DNA of 64,000 nt from Pomacea canaliculata. Its lineage: Eukaryota; Mollusca; Gastropoda; Architaenioglossa; Ampullariidae. The stretch covers positions 22,353,319-22,417,318 of the forward strand of contig NC_037591.1 of assembly GCF_003073045.1 (NCBI RefSeq), in the 5' to 3' direction. The number at the start of each line of letters is the position of its first letter. Within the stretch, counting starts at the first letter, position 1. The translations under genes were made by a program, and so were the position numbers. Below the pieces are notes generated by a model. That model was not told the origin of the DNA and searched no databases. It saw only the letters and a program-made list of their open reading frames with translations. Of the stretch, positions 1 to 15,100 are shown piece after piece.

Positions 1-149
1 AAGAGGTCGTCAATATAATAGCTTCCTTTAAAAAAAGTTTTTAAAACATTAAATTTTAGTCCACTCTCTCTCTCTTTCACACAAACACACACTGCTTATT
101 TTTATTTCTACATACATTGAAATGTTACTTCCATTTAAAAGCGACTTAC

Positions 150-3100
150 ATATTGGACCCAGCTCTTTTAAATTATCATATGCACATGCGCCAGTGGTCC
201 CCAAAGTTGCACACAGCTGAAACGAGAAAAACGAGTTACTGTATTTAGGATTTAAAAAGTAAAACTTTAATGAAGGGGAGAAACAGAGAGCCTCAGCTAT
301 AGAAAATGTAACCATTCGTTTGTAGTTAAAGTTACTTGCTAATAGGAGACCTGTGGCTGCTTCCACAGTGATGTCCCGCCTTGATTATTCCAACCTGGTA
401 CTTGTGGACCTTCCAAGCCAGCAGATAACTCGGTTACAGGGGCCCAAACCAGTACTGCAATGCTCGTAATTCTTTTAAAAGCTCAAAACATTTGGTTACA
501 ATACTGTACTAGCTTCCAGCTTAGTGTCGCCACTACAATGTCGGTAGTTTTACTGGCTCTCTCTTTCCCTCGCCCCGTCCGCCCCTATCTGCCACCATCT
601 TTAGTTGCTTACACCCCCTTCTAGCTCTCTCCGTTCTGCAGTGTGTGTGTGTGTTTTGCTGCGCGCTTGTGCTTGCATACTTAGTAGGAGGGGTATATGT
701 TTGAGTAACCGAAGAAAAATATTATAACCTTTTTCAAGCAAACAAATAAAGCAACAAAAAAAAAAAAAAAAATAATTAAAAATGCGGAGAAAGAAGCCAC
801 AGATAAACACACAGTAGAAAAGAGTGAGAACTGTTAAAATATTTATCAAGTTTACCCTTTACATTGCCATAAGATAAATGAAAAAGTTTGAAGGCAGTTT
901 ATGCTCGTAAAAATGAACAATGCGAAGCCTCAGTCATTTGAGGTTATGCGGGTGAAAGATTATGGTGATGGTGAGCGCTCTGCATGCTGATGATTTGGTT
1001 AGGTTCTGGGAGTAAAGCCCGTTGAAGACGACCCCAAGCTGGCTTTCCCATTTCAGGTCCTCACATAAAAGGGTATCAGCCCCTCCTCTCTGTCCTTCTC
1101 GATGGCTTCTCGGAGTGTTTCTCCTCGCAGGCTCAGCTTCTCATCACTCGGCAGGAATCGCAGTTTGACCAAGCCAATCAAACACGCCTTCTCCACTGAC
1201 GAATGAGCCTATCATGGCAGAATTTTTTTTAAAAATACAATCCTTGCGTATACTATTATACAAAGCCTATAATGCAATGAGGAATTTATACAATGAAAGG
1301 CACGAACTCCGGACTATTACTTATCTCCCCCACCCCCTATTTCAGGAGTCATTAACAAATGGAGCAAAGCAATATTTGATGCACTCGATTGATTCGTTAA
1401 TGTTAAGATTTCATAATAAGCCTTGAAGATTACTTCACAGGCCAGAACAGGGAAATTATGTTGTTTTAACTTTGCAGATTTTAACCTTCCAAGCTTAAGC
1501 CACCAAATCCTAATGCACCGTATTGAAAACCTTACTTGAAACGCATTTAAATCTTTTCCTCGTTTCGCAGTTCAAAATAGAAAATTGTCTCCGAAATTGT
1601 CTCGGGTTTGAAGGTCGATACCTACCTGATCGGAACAGTAGCTGATTAGCCTGGCGTTGATCTCTGCGTCTTCCATATTAGTTGTAGCCTTCACCTTCCG
1701 GATCATTTCCGCTCGTGCACCGAGCAGGGTAACAAACGTGCAGTCACTGGCTGTTGTCTGTAAAACAAAAGTCATGGTTGGTGGTCCCGATTGTTTTGCC
1801 TGCAGTACCTTGTCGCCAAGATCAGCGAAGTCAGATGTCTTAAGCTAAACAATCTCATCCTCTCAAGTCTACTTATCAAAAAAATTACAAAAGATGAAAA
1901 GAATCTGTACAGTTAAAATATTTGACTGTGTAAAACCTTTTTAGAATAACACTCTATGAAGTTGAAGAAAAATATTGGAAAAGAAAGCAAAAATAAATTG
2001 TGATTCATCACAAATTATAAGGTTTCAAAAAACACGATCATTTCTTATCAGTGTCCATACAGATTATCAACCTCTAGCATTTATATTCAATGACATCAAA
2101 GGTATTCAGTGGCAGTGAATGTATTTAATGACAGCATATGTTGGGTTAAAAAAACTTGCTTGGATCACACCGCCACCGAGCGTCTGTTCCTTAGAATGCA
2201 GGAAATCAGAGGGCAGGCCAATCATTTTGCCCAACCAGTCCATGACGATTGTCTCCAGCTCCGTACACGCCGGACTTGACGCCTGCAGATGGCACAAGTT
2301 TACTTAGTGAATACAGATTTTGTGATTGTCAAAACTGAGGCACGGGAAGAAAAGATAACATTTAAGAAGTTTATGAAGAAGCATTTAAGATGTTTCATGG
2401 TTTGTAGGTAAGCGTCTGTGTTGTGTCCATTGATGTTTTAAAATTGTTTGTATGAATTAAAGACCTCCACAACTTCCCTTGCCGGCCTAAAGACGCTCGA
2501 GGTTTATATCCATTTTTAAAATCCTCTTTCGGATTAATGTATTAGATATGTGACGTCTGTATAATGATTAAATATGATTTTCAATCAGTCCTTATGAAGA
2601 TTTATACAGTTTAAGTGAGAAGAAGGGGGCGGGAGACTTGAAAGGGACAAAAGAAAACAAAAGGAAGAAGAAAAAAAGACAAGAGGAAAATCTCAGCAAA
2701 GCAAGCTGTGGAATGCATGAGACTTAACCTTCTAAATCATTTAAAAAAGAAAAGCCTGCTGTTGAACGTCCTTGTCTGAGCTAAGCCACTTAAGACAGCG
2801 CCCGCCCTGGAGGAAGGTTCTGGCCGCACAAGGCAGAGACATGATTGAGTTCGAGCTAGGTGCAATATTGATTTAATGGCCTGAGCAATCAAGGCATCTT
2901 GTTATATTGCCCTCGCTGATGCATCTAAAAGCAAATATTTTAAAACTTTTTTTAAACGTGCCTTCTGTATGAGTTGTAACCCATCTATATTCCTTTGTTC
3001 ATCTGCATTTGAGGAGCTATTTCTTCCAGCTTCCAACCACAAAGTATGACCGAATGTTCTCGTGAATATTTTATTGGTTGTAGGAGTCAGGATGCTTGCA

Positions 3101-6100
3101 CCTTCGAATAAAAGTGATTAAATAGAACGAATTTTTCAGACAAGCTACATAGCTGGAAATCTTGCTAGGACGAAACGTCCACGAAAAGCTTCGCCACGAC
3201 AAATTAACAGCAAATTATTTTTTCTTTGTTTATCATAAGAAAAACGTTGTTTGTCCTCAGGAAGATGAAACAAAAGTAGAGACGCCTCTTTGGCGAGACT
3301 AGGCAAACTGGCAAGAGCATCGCCATGATGCTGCTGTCTGTGACGGAGACATCCGTGTGTGGTTCAAGGACTCAAAAACAAAAAACAAAAAAAAAAAAAG
3401 AAATACTAGTCATTTCAAGAAAATCAGGGGGTTTGACAGCTGCTGAAAGTTTGATGAGCCAGTTTGTACTCGCCAGAGGAAATTCCCGTTAGAGAAAGGA
3501 AAAATATTTAGCTTCCCCAGTGGCTGACGATGCCACATTTCAAAAGGCAGTTTTTTGTTGTTTTATGTTTATGTTTTGGAATGCATGAGCACGAGAATAC
3601 AAAAAGGCATAGATGTTTTACGGGTGGATGTTATATTTATGTATTTGTACATCGGTTGTCAGGCACATCCTCCTTAGCGTGAACCATGGTTTCAAGATTC
3701 TTGACATCATCCGAAGAAAGCTCTGTGACACGTGCAACGTGTTAAACTTTTTTAAAGCACAAATATTAGATGAAAAAAAAACTTACCCATGTGAAACCTA
3801 GGCAACCAATAGCATCCGCCAACATGTCGCCGAGCAAGGAGGGGAAGGAATTGAGAGCGGGAAAATAGGCGTGCATCTTGGGACTCTGCCAGTGTGTGAT
3901 CTAGTGGCGAGAATATTCAACAGAATTAGAATCACAGATATCAATACAGCCGTTATATAATGCTGACATTTTAAAACGACTTTTCATTTAACGGAACTTG
4001 TGGTTGTTATTATTCTTGTCTCGCAAAAGAATGGCGGCTACGTAAACGTGTAGAAGGTGGAAATAAAGTAGGGGTATGGTGAAAGAAAGGCAGAATGGGT
4101 AAACGTCTGTGAAAGTTTGTTTATATCATTTTAATGCAATTTGTTAATTTTAGTTAAGTCTTATCACAATTTATTGAAAACGTTTTCCTCTTTTTTTCAT
4201 GCTTTTCGTAAACGCAAGCTTTTGTACATTCAGTAACAAAGACTAAGAAGTGAACAATGCCAGTTAGAACTTTTTTTTTCTAGTAAAAATATTGTCTTTG
4301 ATACTTTTTTAGCTTCGTACAGCTGGTATAAATGATAAGCGTGTCATCTTTATTTTTTCTTTTATTAATCTTCATCTACTTTGACTGTCGTATAAACGTT
4401 TCCTTTAATTAATGTCTGACTATACATTGAGCGATAATCGAGAGAGACGAGTATCAGATTTTTGAGGTTTGCTCTACTCTCACTCAAGAGACACGAAGCT
4501 GAAAAAGTACTGCGTGTTTCTCAGAATTTATTTTTCACTCTCTGTTTCAAAGTATTTAAAACTGATTTCTTGATTTGGTTGGTTGATTATCTGCAGAGCC
4601 AACCGACAGGATGGCTGATTGATGAATAATTAACCATGAAAATGTGATGAAAGCACTTACTCCGGGCATTATAACTCTCTCCACGTCTTTGAAAATGTCT
4701 TCCCAGTACTCTCCATGTTCTGGTGCAGACTCTGGTACCAGAGCTCGCATGTAGCCTGGACTGACGTCGGGGAAAACCCTCCGTTTGCGGATGTTCTGCA
4801 GGTAATCGGCGATGTAGTCCACCATCTCCTTCCCTGGATCAGACAATGGTTAGTCCACAAAACCGTGACATGGCTTCGAGGAAACTCTGTTCTTCTGTTT
4901 CTTATCCCAGAACTAATCAAACACCAGACCAATTCACGGGAACTGCTGTAAGAAAATATGACATTTAAATGTTTGAACTTTTCAATCTTTTTTTTCTTCT
5001 CGTCTTTCCATTCGAATGAGCAAGTCTAAGTGTTTGAATAAATATATGTATATGTTTATGTAGGTCACGCTTAGACAGATGTGTGCTACGAGACATGCAC
5101 TGACCTAAATTCTAACTTCTGGCATCAATAAAGGCTGCTAAAGCTTTGAGCAGATGTAACTGAGGCCTTGCTCAACCACTGAGCATTCTCTTGTAACGTT
5201 CAAATGGCAGGTGAAAACTGTAACAGTCAAAGGCTTTCATCTAATTAACAGAAAGGAGTTTAAAGGGTATAATGAATAAACTTTAATCAACCCACTCATT
5301 TGAAAGTAATTTTACACTCAGATTAATCTTCAAAAACTCTCTCCTGAGCATGTCGACCATGTGCCAGGACAAGACAACGCGCGTGCACTTGAGAAGAGTA
5401 CGAAGTTTCGAAAAGATGGGGGGGGGGGGACTCAGCATATGCCCCACCGCTTGTGACACAAGGTCCTCGTGGAAGGGAAAACAATTTCATTAACTTGAGG
5501 AAAGTCCCATAGCGGCTTAAGATCAATTTTCCCCCAGGCTGAGAGGAGAATCGCAATGGCTAGGCGACTCTTGGTCTCATATGAATGAAAATGATGATGC
5601 CTTTACGACCAAGGCATTAACATTCAAGATTCAAGAATTGTTGGATTTTTTTCATACTTCATCGATCAAGGTGCGCATTAGCAGTGCACACCATGCACAC
5701 GTCCCTCGTAGCTGCTTACGAAAGAAAAATCCTAACTTCCTATGTTACTAGGGCCTGTGATGTGGGCCATACCCATCCTCCTGCACATCAGGTAAAGTCA
5801 CCGTTAGTTTTAATCAACCAGATCAAAGGCAGGACGCGCAGAGTGTAACGCATGTGAAGTTTGAAAAATCAATGAAAAGGAACAGCGTTTTTCATGCTTG
5901 GCTGACTTAACAACTCACTTGATAAATATTTGCTTAAATTATATATATTCTCAGTTCATTTTCTATTTCACAGATTTGTTTATAGAGGAACGATGTATTT
6001 CAACTCGATGGAAACAAAGATGTAACATTCTATAAGTCTGGAGTTAAGGTCGGTCAAGAAATCCAACAATGTTTTTAGGAAAGAAACTTTTGCTTGACAG

Positions 6101-9100
6101 AAAAGGTGGCGAGAGAATCCTTCCTTAAGTCCTGATTGTACACATGTTACTCTTTTAGTATGTTTAGTCTCTGCACAGCTACAGCTGAGCATCCCGCTAG
6201 CGGGTCAGCGTGAATTCCATCAGGAACAGCCATGGCCTCGCTTCTCACTCCCATTCCATTGTTCAGGAAAAGATGGCAGACATTTCTCGAGGGCTTCAAC
6301 CTTTGCCTGAGGTTACAAGAATGGTCTCCAGGACGAAACGCGAGCCTTTCCCAGGGCATGCGAACGAAAGGTTCCACCTGACATTTCTGACCTTCGAAAC
6401 TTCCAGTGTCGACGATTGCGTGTCTTTCAAACGAGGACCAAACCTTTAACTTCGATTTTCTTCACGTTGATTGTATGGATAACGATTAACAGTTCGCCTT
6501 TAAAAAATTAAAACTGGGGAGGAAAGGTCTGATCTCTTCATAGAAACATTCTTTTTACATAAAACTGGCAATTATTTAGTTTTCCACACTTTTTCAATGG
6601 TGTCTTCGTGAAGCTCTGCTCGGTCAAAAAATGTAAAAAAAAAAATGAACTTTAGCTTTTTATGAACAGGCAAACATCTATCGCTTTATAGAAAAAAAGC
6701 AAAGTTTAGTTTTGTTTTACAAGAAAGTGTAGCTGCGTAACATTCACATTCAGAAGGGGGAAAATCAAGCACGATTATTAATCAGGCTAACATCAGGAAT
6801 GTATTACGGGAAGCTGCGACTTTGACACATGAAAAGGAGGAATGTTTACAATTTCTGACATTTTCCAATTGATATACAATGATGGCGACTCGATGAATTA
6901 AGCCAAAATAAGTAGACAGCATCTAGTATTCTGCAAGTTGTTTACACTACTGGAGCAGGCCGTCTTTGTATTAAGCAAGCATTGAGTAGCAAGTGCCAAG
7001 TTGGCTAATATCTTCTCCTTTAGTCTTTATCCTGTTTGACGTATATCCTGACTATATTAATATTCATTTTCTAAAACAGTTCAGTAGACAGGTGAGGGAA
7101 ATAGGCGATGATTATGGACAAACAGAACCGCATTATCACCGGATATCTTCAGTGTGGACAACGTAATTGCTCTTGTTTCTTTATCACTGAAGGCGTGTTT
7201 AATATTTCAGATGTTCTGCATGTGGGTGGGTGTTTATTTGGGTACTTTATTCTAGTATTTAAATATTTGGATCGTGCATATTATCTACTATTTTACTAAG
7301 GTTTTCGCTAAGGGTAGTAATGCACTCTCCAAACTGCTGAAAATCGGCATACACTTTCAATCGTGTTTTGCTGTAATAATTTTTAATTTCAAAGATAACT
7401 ACTATGTAATAGTTTGAGCAATTTTTGCAATGTCCATTGGAGCAGTACGGTTAGTGTTGTTTGTGAAAAACTTTAAGGGTTTGATGTTGCAATCATGCAA
7501 AATGTCTTATTTTGAGATTAGGCTAACATAGTTTCAGCAGAAAGAAAGAAAAAAGAGAAAAACACATGAATAAAAAAAAAAAAAAAACAAAAGCACAAAA
7601 AAGGAAAGACAAAAATGAAAAGGTAAATAGAATGAAGAACAGAAGAAATAAAAAATAAAGAAACAAAGAAGAGCTCTAATATTTGTGCTCTCAGAATTAT
7701 TTTTTTGTGTGAACATTAATAACAAACTAACAATTAATGACTTTTAAAAAACTATTGAATGATAAAAAAAAAACGCCTTAAATATAAACTCTACATTTCT
7801 TTCAGCTACAAAATAAAAAGAAGCAAATTGTGAAGACTGTGGCGGAGGAAGGCGTCTTGCCGGACAACTCCGCTTCGCCCCTCGCAGGCCCGGGCAGTGG
7901 TTCCAGAGTGGAGAGAGCTTTCTCAGCGCCACGATATAGTTTCCAGAAAGTTGATGACTGATAGCCCTGGCCAGCTCCGGAGGGTATCGCACGAATCCGT
8001 GCAATCCATTTTCTGGGACCCTCTGCACGTCTCGAGGAAATATGATCGCCCTGCCTCGCGCCTCCACAGGCCAGGCACTGGCAATCCCGCTCGCCTTATC
8101 ACCGGGGCTTACTCCAGCCGCCTTATTCTCCCGGCCTCCTTTATCCTTTATCCTTAAGCTTCTCGTCCTAACTTTTCCGCTTTCTTTTTATTTTTATTGG
8201 AGGCGAAGTATGTTTTACCGCTGCTTTATCAAATCGGAACTCTGAAATCATTTCCTTGTTTTTTTGTTTTGTTTTAGATTTGAGCTCATTTTAATTTTGT
8301 TTGATTCATTACATTCCTTTTTAGGTTTAAATTTAATCACGCGCAATTGGCTGCACACACACACACAATACTTATTGTTAAAGGACATTATTCATTCTCC
8401 TATCCGTAGCTATCAACGCACCATCTACTCACCCAGTGACTCACCATTACAAATTACAATCCATAGGTTTACCAAATTTAACCCATGGGTTTAGTTGGAT
8501 AAATCCAACTAAATTATAAAGAGACGTGAAGTTTGTTTTATTTTATTTTTGCTATGGATATCAATTTAGATATGCAATTTAAAAATAGTTTTCTCAACGT
8601 CCTGCCTCGGTAGATGGGATCCGGGATCGCGCAGCAGTATGCGACTTACAGTAAAGTTGCGAACAATTATTATTATTGTTATTATTGCCTCCTTTGATGG
8701 TGGAGGAGGGCACAATAATAATACAGCCATTGCTGATCATATGAGACAAGATTATGGAAGATTGGAAGCGTACTTTTCACTTGGAAACTCAGAAGATACA
8801 AACTCAGGACAGATACCCTCCTACAAGCCTTTTCATCTTTCTTTTGGGGTCCGCTGTCTTCCCACAGAACTCAGTCACGTGTGTTACATAGACAGACTGA
8901 CTTCAGACTTCTACATCCATTGAAATCTTTGTCCTACAGCATGGAGATGCCAGGTGGAGCGATCCCTTTACTGAGCTTACTCGAACATGCACAGGTATAA
9001 TGGATTAGGGTTTTAACCATATAAGGGTTGACCACAACAAAAGCTTCACTGCGATACCAGAAATCTACACACGTTTGTCACTACACAAATCAACAAAATG

Positions 9101-12100
9101 TGCTGGAAACATATCTCATCGTGTAAAAGAAATCATCAGCTGAATTATTAACTTGATGCGAATGACAAACGTCTGTGTCAATGTGACTGTAAATACAGTC
9201 ATCAGTCAATCACGAGGTCCAAGTATATTTCTATTGAAAACAAAATATCTTCGGGCGACATGTTCTCGGAAACAGAAATAGACACACAAGTGAAATAGTC
9301 ACGTGATGCGATAGTATGGTATTCTTTGAGCCCTTTTAAAAATGTTTTGGTGCCTTCTCCTCACCTGTTCCACAATTTTGCAAATCCGATCGGCAGACGA
9401 CGTCGATACCTGATCGCGATGGAGCCGAGCACGTCTGCCTGCTAGGAAACTGACCGTCACGTGACTGTAGTCATCCAATCGTCACCTCTTCCACAAACGT
9501 CAAACCACGTGACCAGTAAAAACCACGGCTACGAGGCCTCCCCATAATGCCGACTAAAATGTGGACCAATGAGACATAAATAGAATTACTACTGATAACA
9601 ATAAGAAAATCAGTTGGTAACCTGAAGTCAAGCAAATCAAATAGCTTGTTCTCTTTGTAAGCTGTACTTTGACCACCACCCAAACATTTACGGTCCAAGG
9701 ACCGTCGTTCGTACACGAGGGTCAGGCCTTGTCCTGGAGCAATATGGGGGATTCAAGGACAAGCGTCAAGCGACAAGAGTCTGCAGGGTCTGGACACCGC
9801 CTTATAAGGAGAATAAGAGACAGCATGGAAACAATTTACATTTCTAAACTTGAATGACCTTAAAAATAAAGTACAAAAGTAACTTTACTCACAACTGAAT
9901 TGACGACAGACACTTTTTGGAACAAGCGGTCAAAATCCGATAACCTTCCGATGACCGACAAAATCGTCGTAATCTGCTAAACCCTCCGCACCTCCCCAGC
10001 TTCTGAGTTCACACAATATCTTATTTTCCTCATGTCCATCTTTGTAAAATAATCTTCTCTACGCTCTAAGCTTCTTTCCTAAATTTTCTCCGCCTCTTCC
10101 GCGTCCTTTATGGCTGCTAGCGCGAATGACTTTGACTATCGAAGAATCTGGTTATTAGGTGCGTTTCTACTGGAGGCTTGGGAGATAACTCACTGTCGAT
10201 TGACGAGGGTTGTCGATCTTGCCTTCTGAATCCTGAAAATCTGCTTTTTTGTGGTCTATATAGTAGAAACCGCGCTTAAGTTACTTGATTACTGAAGCAC
10301 AGACTTAAAGAAAAGAAATTTCGCAGAATGCCTGCACAAACGCAGATGTCAATTCTTTTTAAAACTCAAACTTATCAGTGGTTGTAGTGCGAGGACATTG
10401 ACACAATACTTAAGTCGATTTCACTTTCGGGCTTAACATCAACTGCAAATCGTTCTCTTATCGAGATTTCATTGTGTTCAACTCTCCAGTCCTCTGAACA
10501 TGTCTACCAGTGTGCCGTGATTTCACATTTATTTTGCTTGAGTAAACTTTGAGTGGTCCTGGAGGCTCCTCGAGTTCGTGAAAACAAACACATGTGAATC
10601 TCTTCATGACCAACCCTATCTTGTACTCAATTCTCGATAGCTAACCCAGTGCTAATAAAAACAGCAACTTCGTAATGCTCTAACCGGGTCGCCACCCCGC
10701 TATAATACCAATCGACGAACTCTTGATCTCCATAGCGCATGCAAACTTTCTTGATAGTTCTGAAAACGGGACGATCGAAATTTTGGAGGGAGATCTTTCT
10801 AAATCTGGGAGGTCACTACTGGAATTCAATTTCGGGCTGGCAGGAAAGGTCTTTGGACGAGCGGGTGATGTGGTTATTAGGCCGGCCATAGAGAAAGATG
10901 ATTTACACAGCGTCGGGCGCGATCTTCGCCTTATTGTGCAAAGTCACTGATGCTGCTCGGTCGCCATTTATTGGAAGACAGCCTGGGTGAGTTATATTAG
11001 TACTGAGCTCTTGACACCTAGACGTCGACTTGAGCCGATAAGCATTATGCATGGACAGAAGGAAGGGAAAAGAACTGATTATGAATGAGGATCATGAGCA
11101 GCGCTGACTGGAATAGACCGAAGATGAAAGGGTCAAAGATCACTAATTTAAAATGAAATTTGCTCTCATGTACACGGTTAGCTGTGACTTAGACATTTCA
11201 GATATTATTTTCACATAGACAAACGAGTTTTTATTTTTGAAGCGTTAAGGTAGGGTGTATTTGAAAAGGAAAAAAAACTAAGGGAAGAAAACTGATCACG
11301 AAGATTAAAAAGAAAGCGAAAATATGAGTAAAAACAAAAGGGAAATAGACCAATAAACGCTAGAGCGAGAGGTTAAACTCAAAACTGAAGATTTTAAATA
11401 ACTTGTGTTTTTATGATGTTTTTAGCCATTAATAAATCTCTTCGGTGTTTACTTTAAGTCAATAGGTGGACAACTTATGATTGCTTTCTAAAATCATGTA
11501 TTCACGAACTGTTATAATATATATAAAACATGTATATATTACTATACAATATACTATTTTAAGAGTAATAATTATCGTGGTATTATTTGCGCTGTATTTA
11601 CCTTATTTCTTCTTTTGCAGTTCAGTAATTTGGTAATTTACAGCGCATGCGGGGCTTAAGTCGATAAAAGCTTGCAGCGTCTTTAAAATAAGATGCACAG
11701 AACAGGCTGCACAGAGCAAGCTGATTTCTGTATGACTGCTGTCCAAAGTGTGCCAGGCGTGTAGTTACTGTATGTCTACTCAAACTAGAATCGCCCTGAG
11801 CTCTCTCCTTCCCTCATCTCACGCACACCCACCCCCATCACACTTGCAAACGTAGCACACAATATTCTCGCTCTGGTCATGATGCGTGCATAATTGACAA
11901 ACGGTTTCAGCTTGTGTGTGTGTTTTTCCTAATGAGTGAAAATTCAAAGCTCTACAGTTTGGAATAGATTCACCCCAACACAAAAATCCCAAGTCAAAAT
12001 TGTCAACAGCATTATTGTGGCTTAAAAGACTTCTTTGCGAATATTATTTGTTAAATAATAAATGTTTTAAAAGAACAGCTATCAAGAAAGTAACATCTTC

Positions 12101-15100
12101 TTAAACCATACAGTTGTGCTTCTGTGTACTATGGCAGTCTTCGCTGCTTTATTGCCAGCTCATAACATCGTTAATGACAATTGACGTGCATTGCAATGTT
12201 CACAGACTCGCCATCTCCAAATTGGGAAGCTACCAGAGAAAAGGAAAAGAAAAAAACAACAAGCGAAAGAGAGTGCGTGTGTGTGTGTCGCTCACTTGAG
12301 CTTGCGCGCGCGCACACACACAGACTCTCATTTGATCGGCTTTGTTCTCTTCGTGTCTTCATGTAAGCTCTCTGAACGAGCCACCAACTCTCTCTTGACA
12401 TTTGACACTCAGTAATCAATCCTACCTCTTCTTTATTCTCGTGGAACTAAAAATATGAAACGTATTTTAAATCTCTTTGGCACGAACAATACGAGAGTTT
12501 CCTTTTGTTCGTCATCGTACCTTTGCCCACTATGCACACGGTCAGACGATGAAATTAAATGTTGTTAAGTTTTCTAACGGTCTTGGTGAAGACTATATCT
12601 AATTAGACAAACAACAGCAAGCCACTGAAAAGTGTTTATGCAAATGGCTTCATGTATATGCTACGACAATGACGATAATGAGGAGGAAGGGAAGAAAGAC
12701 GACAAAATTGGAAAAAGCTTTGCTAATCTGTCTGTGTATGTTTATAGGTGTGTTTATATGTGTGTATGGGCGTCTGCGAGGCGTGGGTATGTGCCTGTTT
12801 ACTTGTGACAATCAATACATATAAAAAAACTCACGCCGCTGATTGGACATAAAACCTTTGTACCACTCCCTAATGCTTCGTAAGAAATCCCATTCATTAA
12901 AAGAGCATTCAACAATTCCTACCGCTAGGTTTTAATCGAGTCCCTTTTAACTAACAAACGTATCTTTCTCTCCAGGATTCCGTATTTCCAGAAACCTTAA
13001 ACAGGCAGCGGGAATTCCATGGATGTCTGTGCAGGTCCAGCGTGGCAAGTGCCTGACAAACACGTCTTCAACGGTTAATGGGATGCGTTAAATGATGAAT
13101 GGAACTACTAAAATCAAGGCACATGACGCACCATATTCAGCCGGCCATTCCCACGATCAAAGGCATCTATTATTATGCTGCAATTTGCGGCTTCTTTCCA
13201 ACTGAGAAGGAAAAAAGATATTATTTGATCACAGCGAGCCAAACTTTACACAATGTCTTCATTTCTCTGAAGGTGGTTGAGCTTGTTGGCTAGAGTGTTT
13301 GGCTCAGGCGACCTCCTTTGTGGACGACAGGAAAATAACTAGAACTTGACAGTAGGAATTCCTACTGACTTGCCTGTTCTTCTTATCCTTGTACTCCTTT
13401 GAAAGCAATCTGTTATTCTTTTTGCATGCCCGCATGCTTGTCACCTGCCTGTTTTTCTCCCACCTTCCCGGTCCTAATCGTTGTGCGTGTGCACATTCAA
13501 CTTGTTCAAGGCAAAGAGTAAGCAGATGGAAGACCTCACTCTTTAACTCTAGTCGTCCAAAACATTAATAAAAGCTCCGTTTCTTCCGATAACAACTTTT
13601 TCGCGGACTGCTCGCTCTTTCTTGCTCATTCGCTCACTTGCTTATCGGCCTCTTGCAGGCGTGAGGATATTTGAGCTGCAATACATTTTCTGACAGGAAT
13701 CCGCTCGAGAGAAGATGGTTTTCATTTTTGTAATTGTTTGTGGCTGCTGAGAAAGGAAGGTGTTCTGAGAGAGACAATGTAACCATTTATTGAGGTCCTT
13801 GGTCACATAGAGGCAAAACTCATTGTTTGCAGTATGCAGATCCTTTTAACAAGAAGCTATCAGATTTTCTGGATGTTATCTTAGGTTTGTTCTTTTTTTT
13901 CCCCTCTCTATTGCTGCTGGTAGCGGGACGAGTTTAAATGGCGTTGTGACTGATGTAAGCACCATCATAAACACCACCATTGTTGTTCAGGTTGATAAAT
14001 CTACATCTGTTGTCACCATAAATTTTATGAATACATCTAGGACTTTTGCTTGGAGGAGAAGGCACCATATATATATATAGATTCACACACACATGCACTT
14101 ATTTTAATCTCACTCCCTTTAAGACCTCCAAAATAGTAATATAACGACAAAGTTGTCGCTGTTTGGAGGTAACATGACATACTTATCTTTCTCAATTCAC
14201 GGGACCCGACATCTCACCTCCAGCTTTTCACCAACAAATTATAACAAATACATTTAGGAGGGAGGACAGCCGAGGTAGCACTGCCAAAGATTGTCAAATC
14301 CAAGTGCCGACAGATCCGTTTTCGATGGCAAAGAAAGACATAGCACTGGATAATGGCGTGAACTGTCCGGGACTGGAGAGTCTCAGCGCGCAATAGACTC
14401 CCGAAGCTAATCCCTCTTCTCTCGGCAAAGTCTCGTCGAGAGGCGAGCTAAGCGATTGGAGCAGTATTTAGCGGCCACTCGAGTAGGACCGACTTCGTCA
14501 AAGCGTTTGACGCGGCTAGTGGCAAGCACGTGGTGGTGCCAAACAGTGCGTCGTCGCTGGCTGAGGCCTTGGTCTGATGGAGGTGGCACGGTCTGGACAA
14601 CATGACTAACCAGGATGTCAAATCGCATGGGCCACAGCCGGAAGGTGGAAAAAAGTGGAAACACAGATCAAACACTATTTTACTCAGAGCAAAGAAAATC
14701 AACGGAGATGAGTCAACTGCGAACTGAGTATCACACAAGAGTTCTCAAAACGGAGCGAGAGTGCTTCTCTCCATTTCATTCCCTCTTCTCCCTCTAAACC
14801 CAGGTTCAGATTCATTCCACTAATCAGAGCTAAAAAAAAATGTACGCTTTCGAGAGGATGACACGCGTCACGAAAACGCGCCACCTAATAACTGCAGTGT
14901 TTTCAATAAGGCAGGTGCTGATGAAAACTTGACCAGTAGAAGCAATGCATGTGTATTTTATTTTGTTGGGGAAGAAAGTGAGAAATGTAGACTAGCATTA
15001 GATGTACTCATGTGGATTGGGTGGGGGTTTAAGCAAAGATAGTTTAACGAACTACTATTCCATGGTCTCAGAATATCACGTGATATAACGTTCCTTCAAC

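Noticed and set aside
7744..8157. Overlapping ORFs on both strands in a GC-richer block
   Set aside because: No recognisable domain, no supporting splice sites; both strands being open suggests composition rather than coding.
10680..10950. Overlapping 69-75 codon ORFs on both strands
   Set aside because: Plausible-looking composition but no family match recalled and no exon context inside the HDC intron.
12171..12419. Several overlapping ORFs on both strands
   Set aside because: They are translations of the GT/GC/AC tract.
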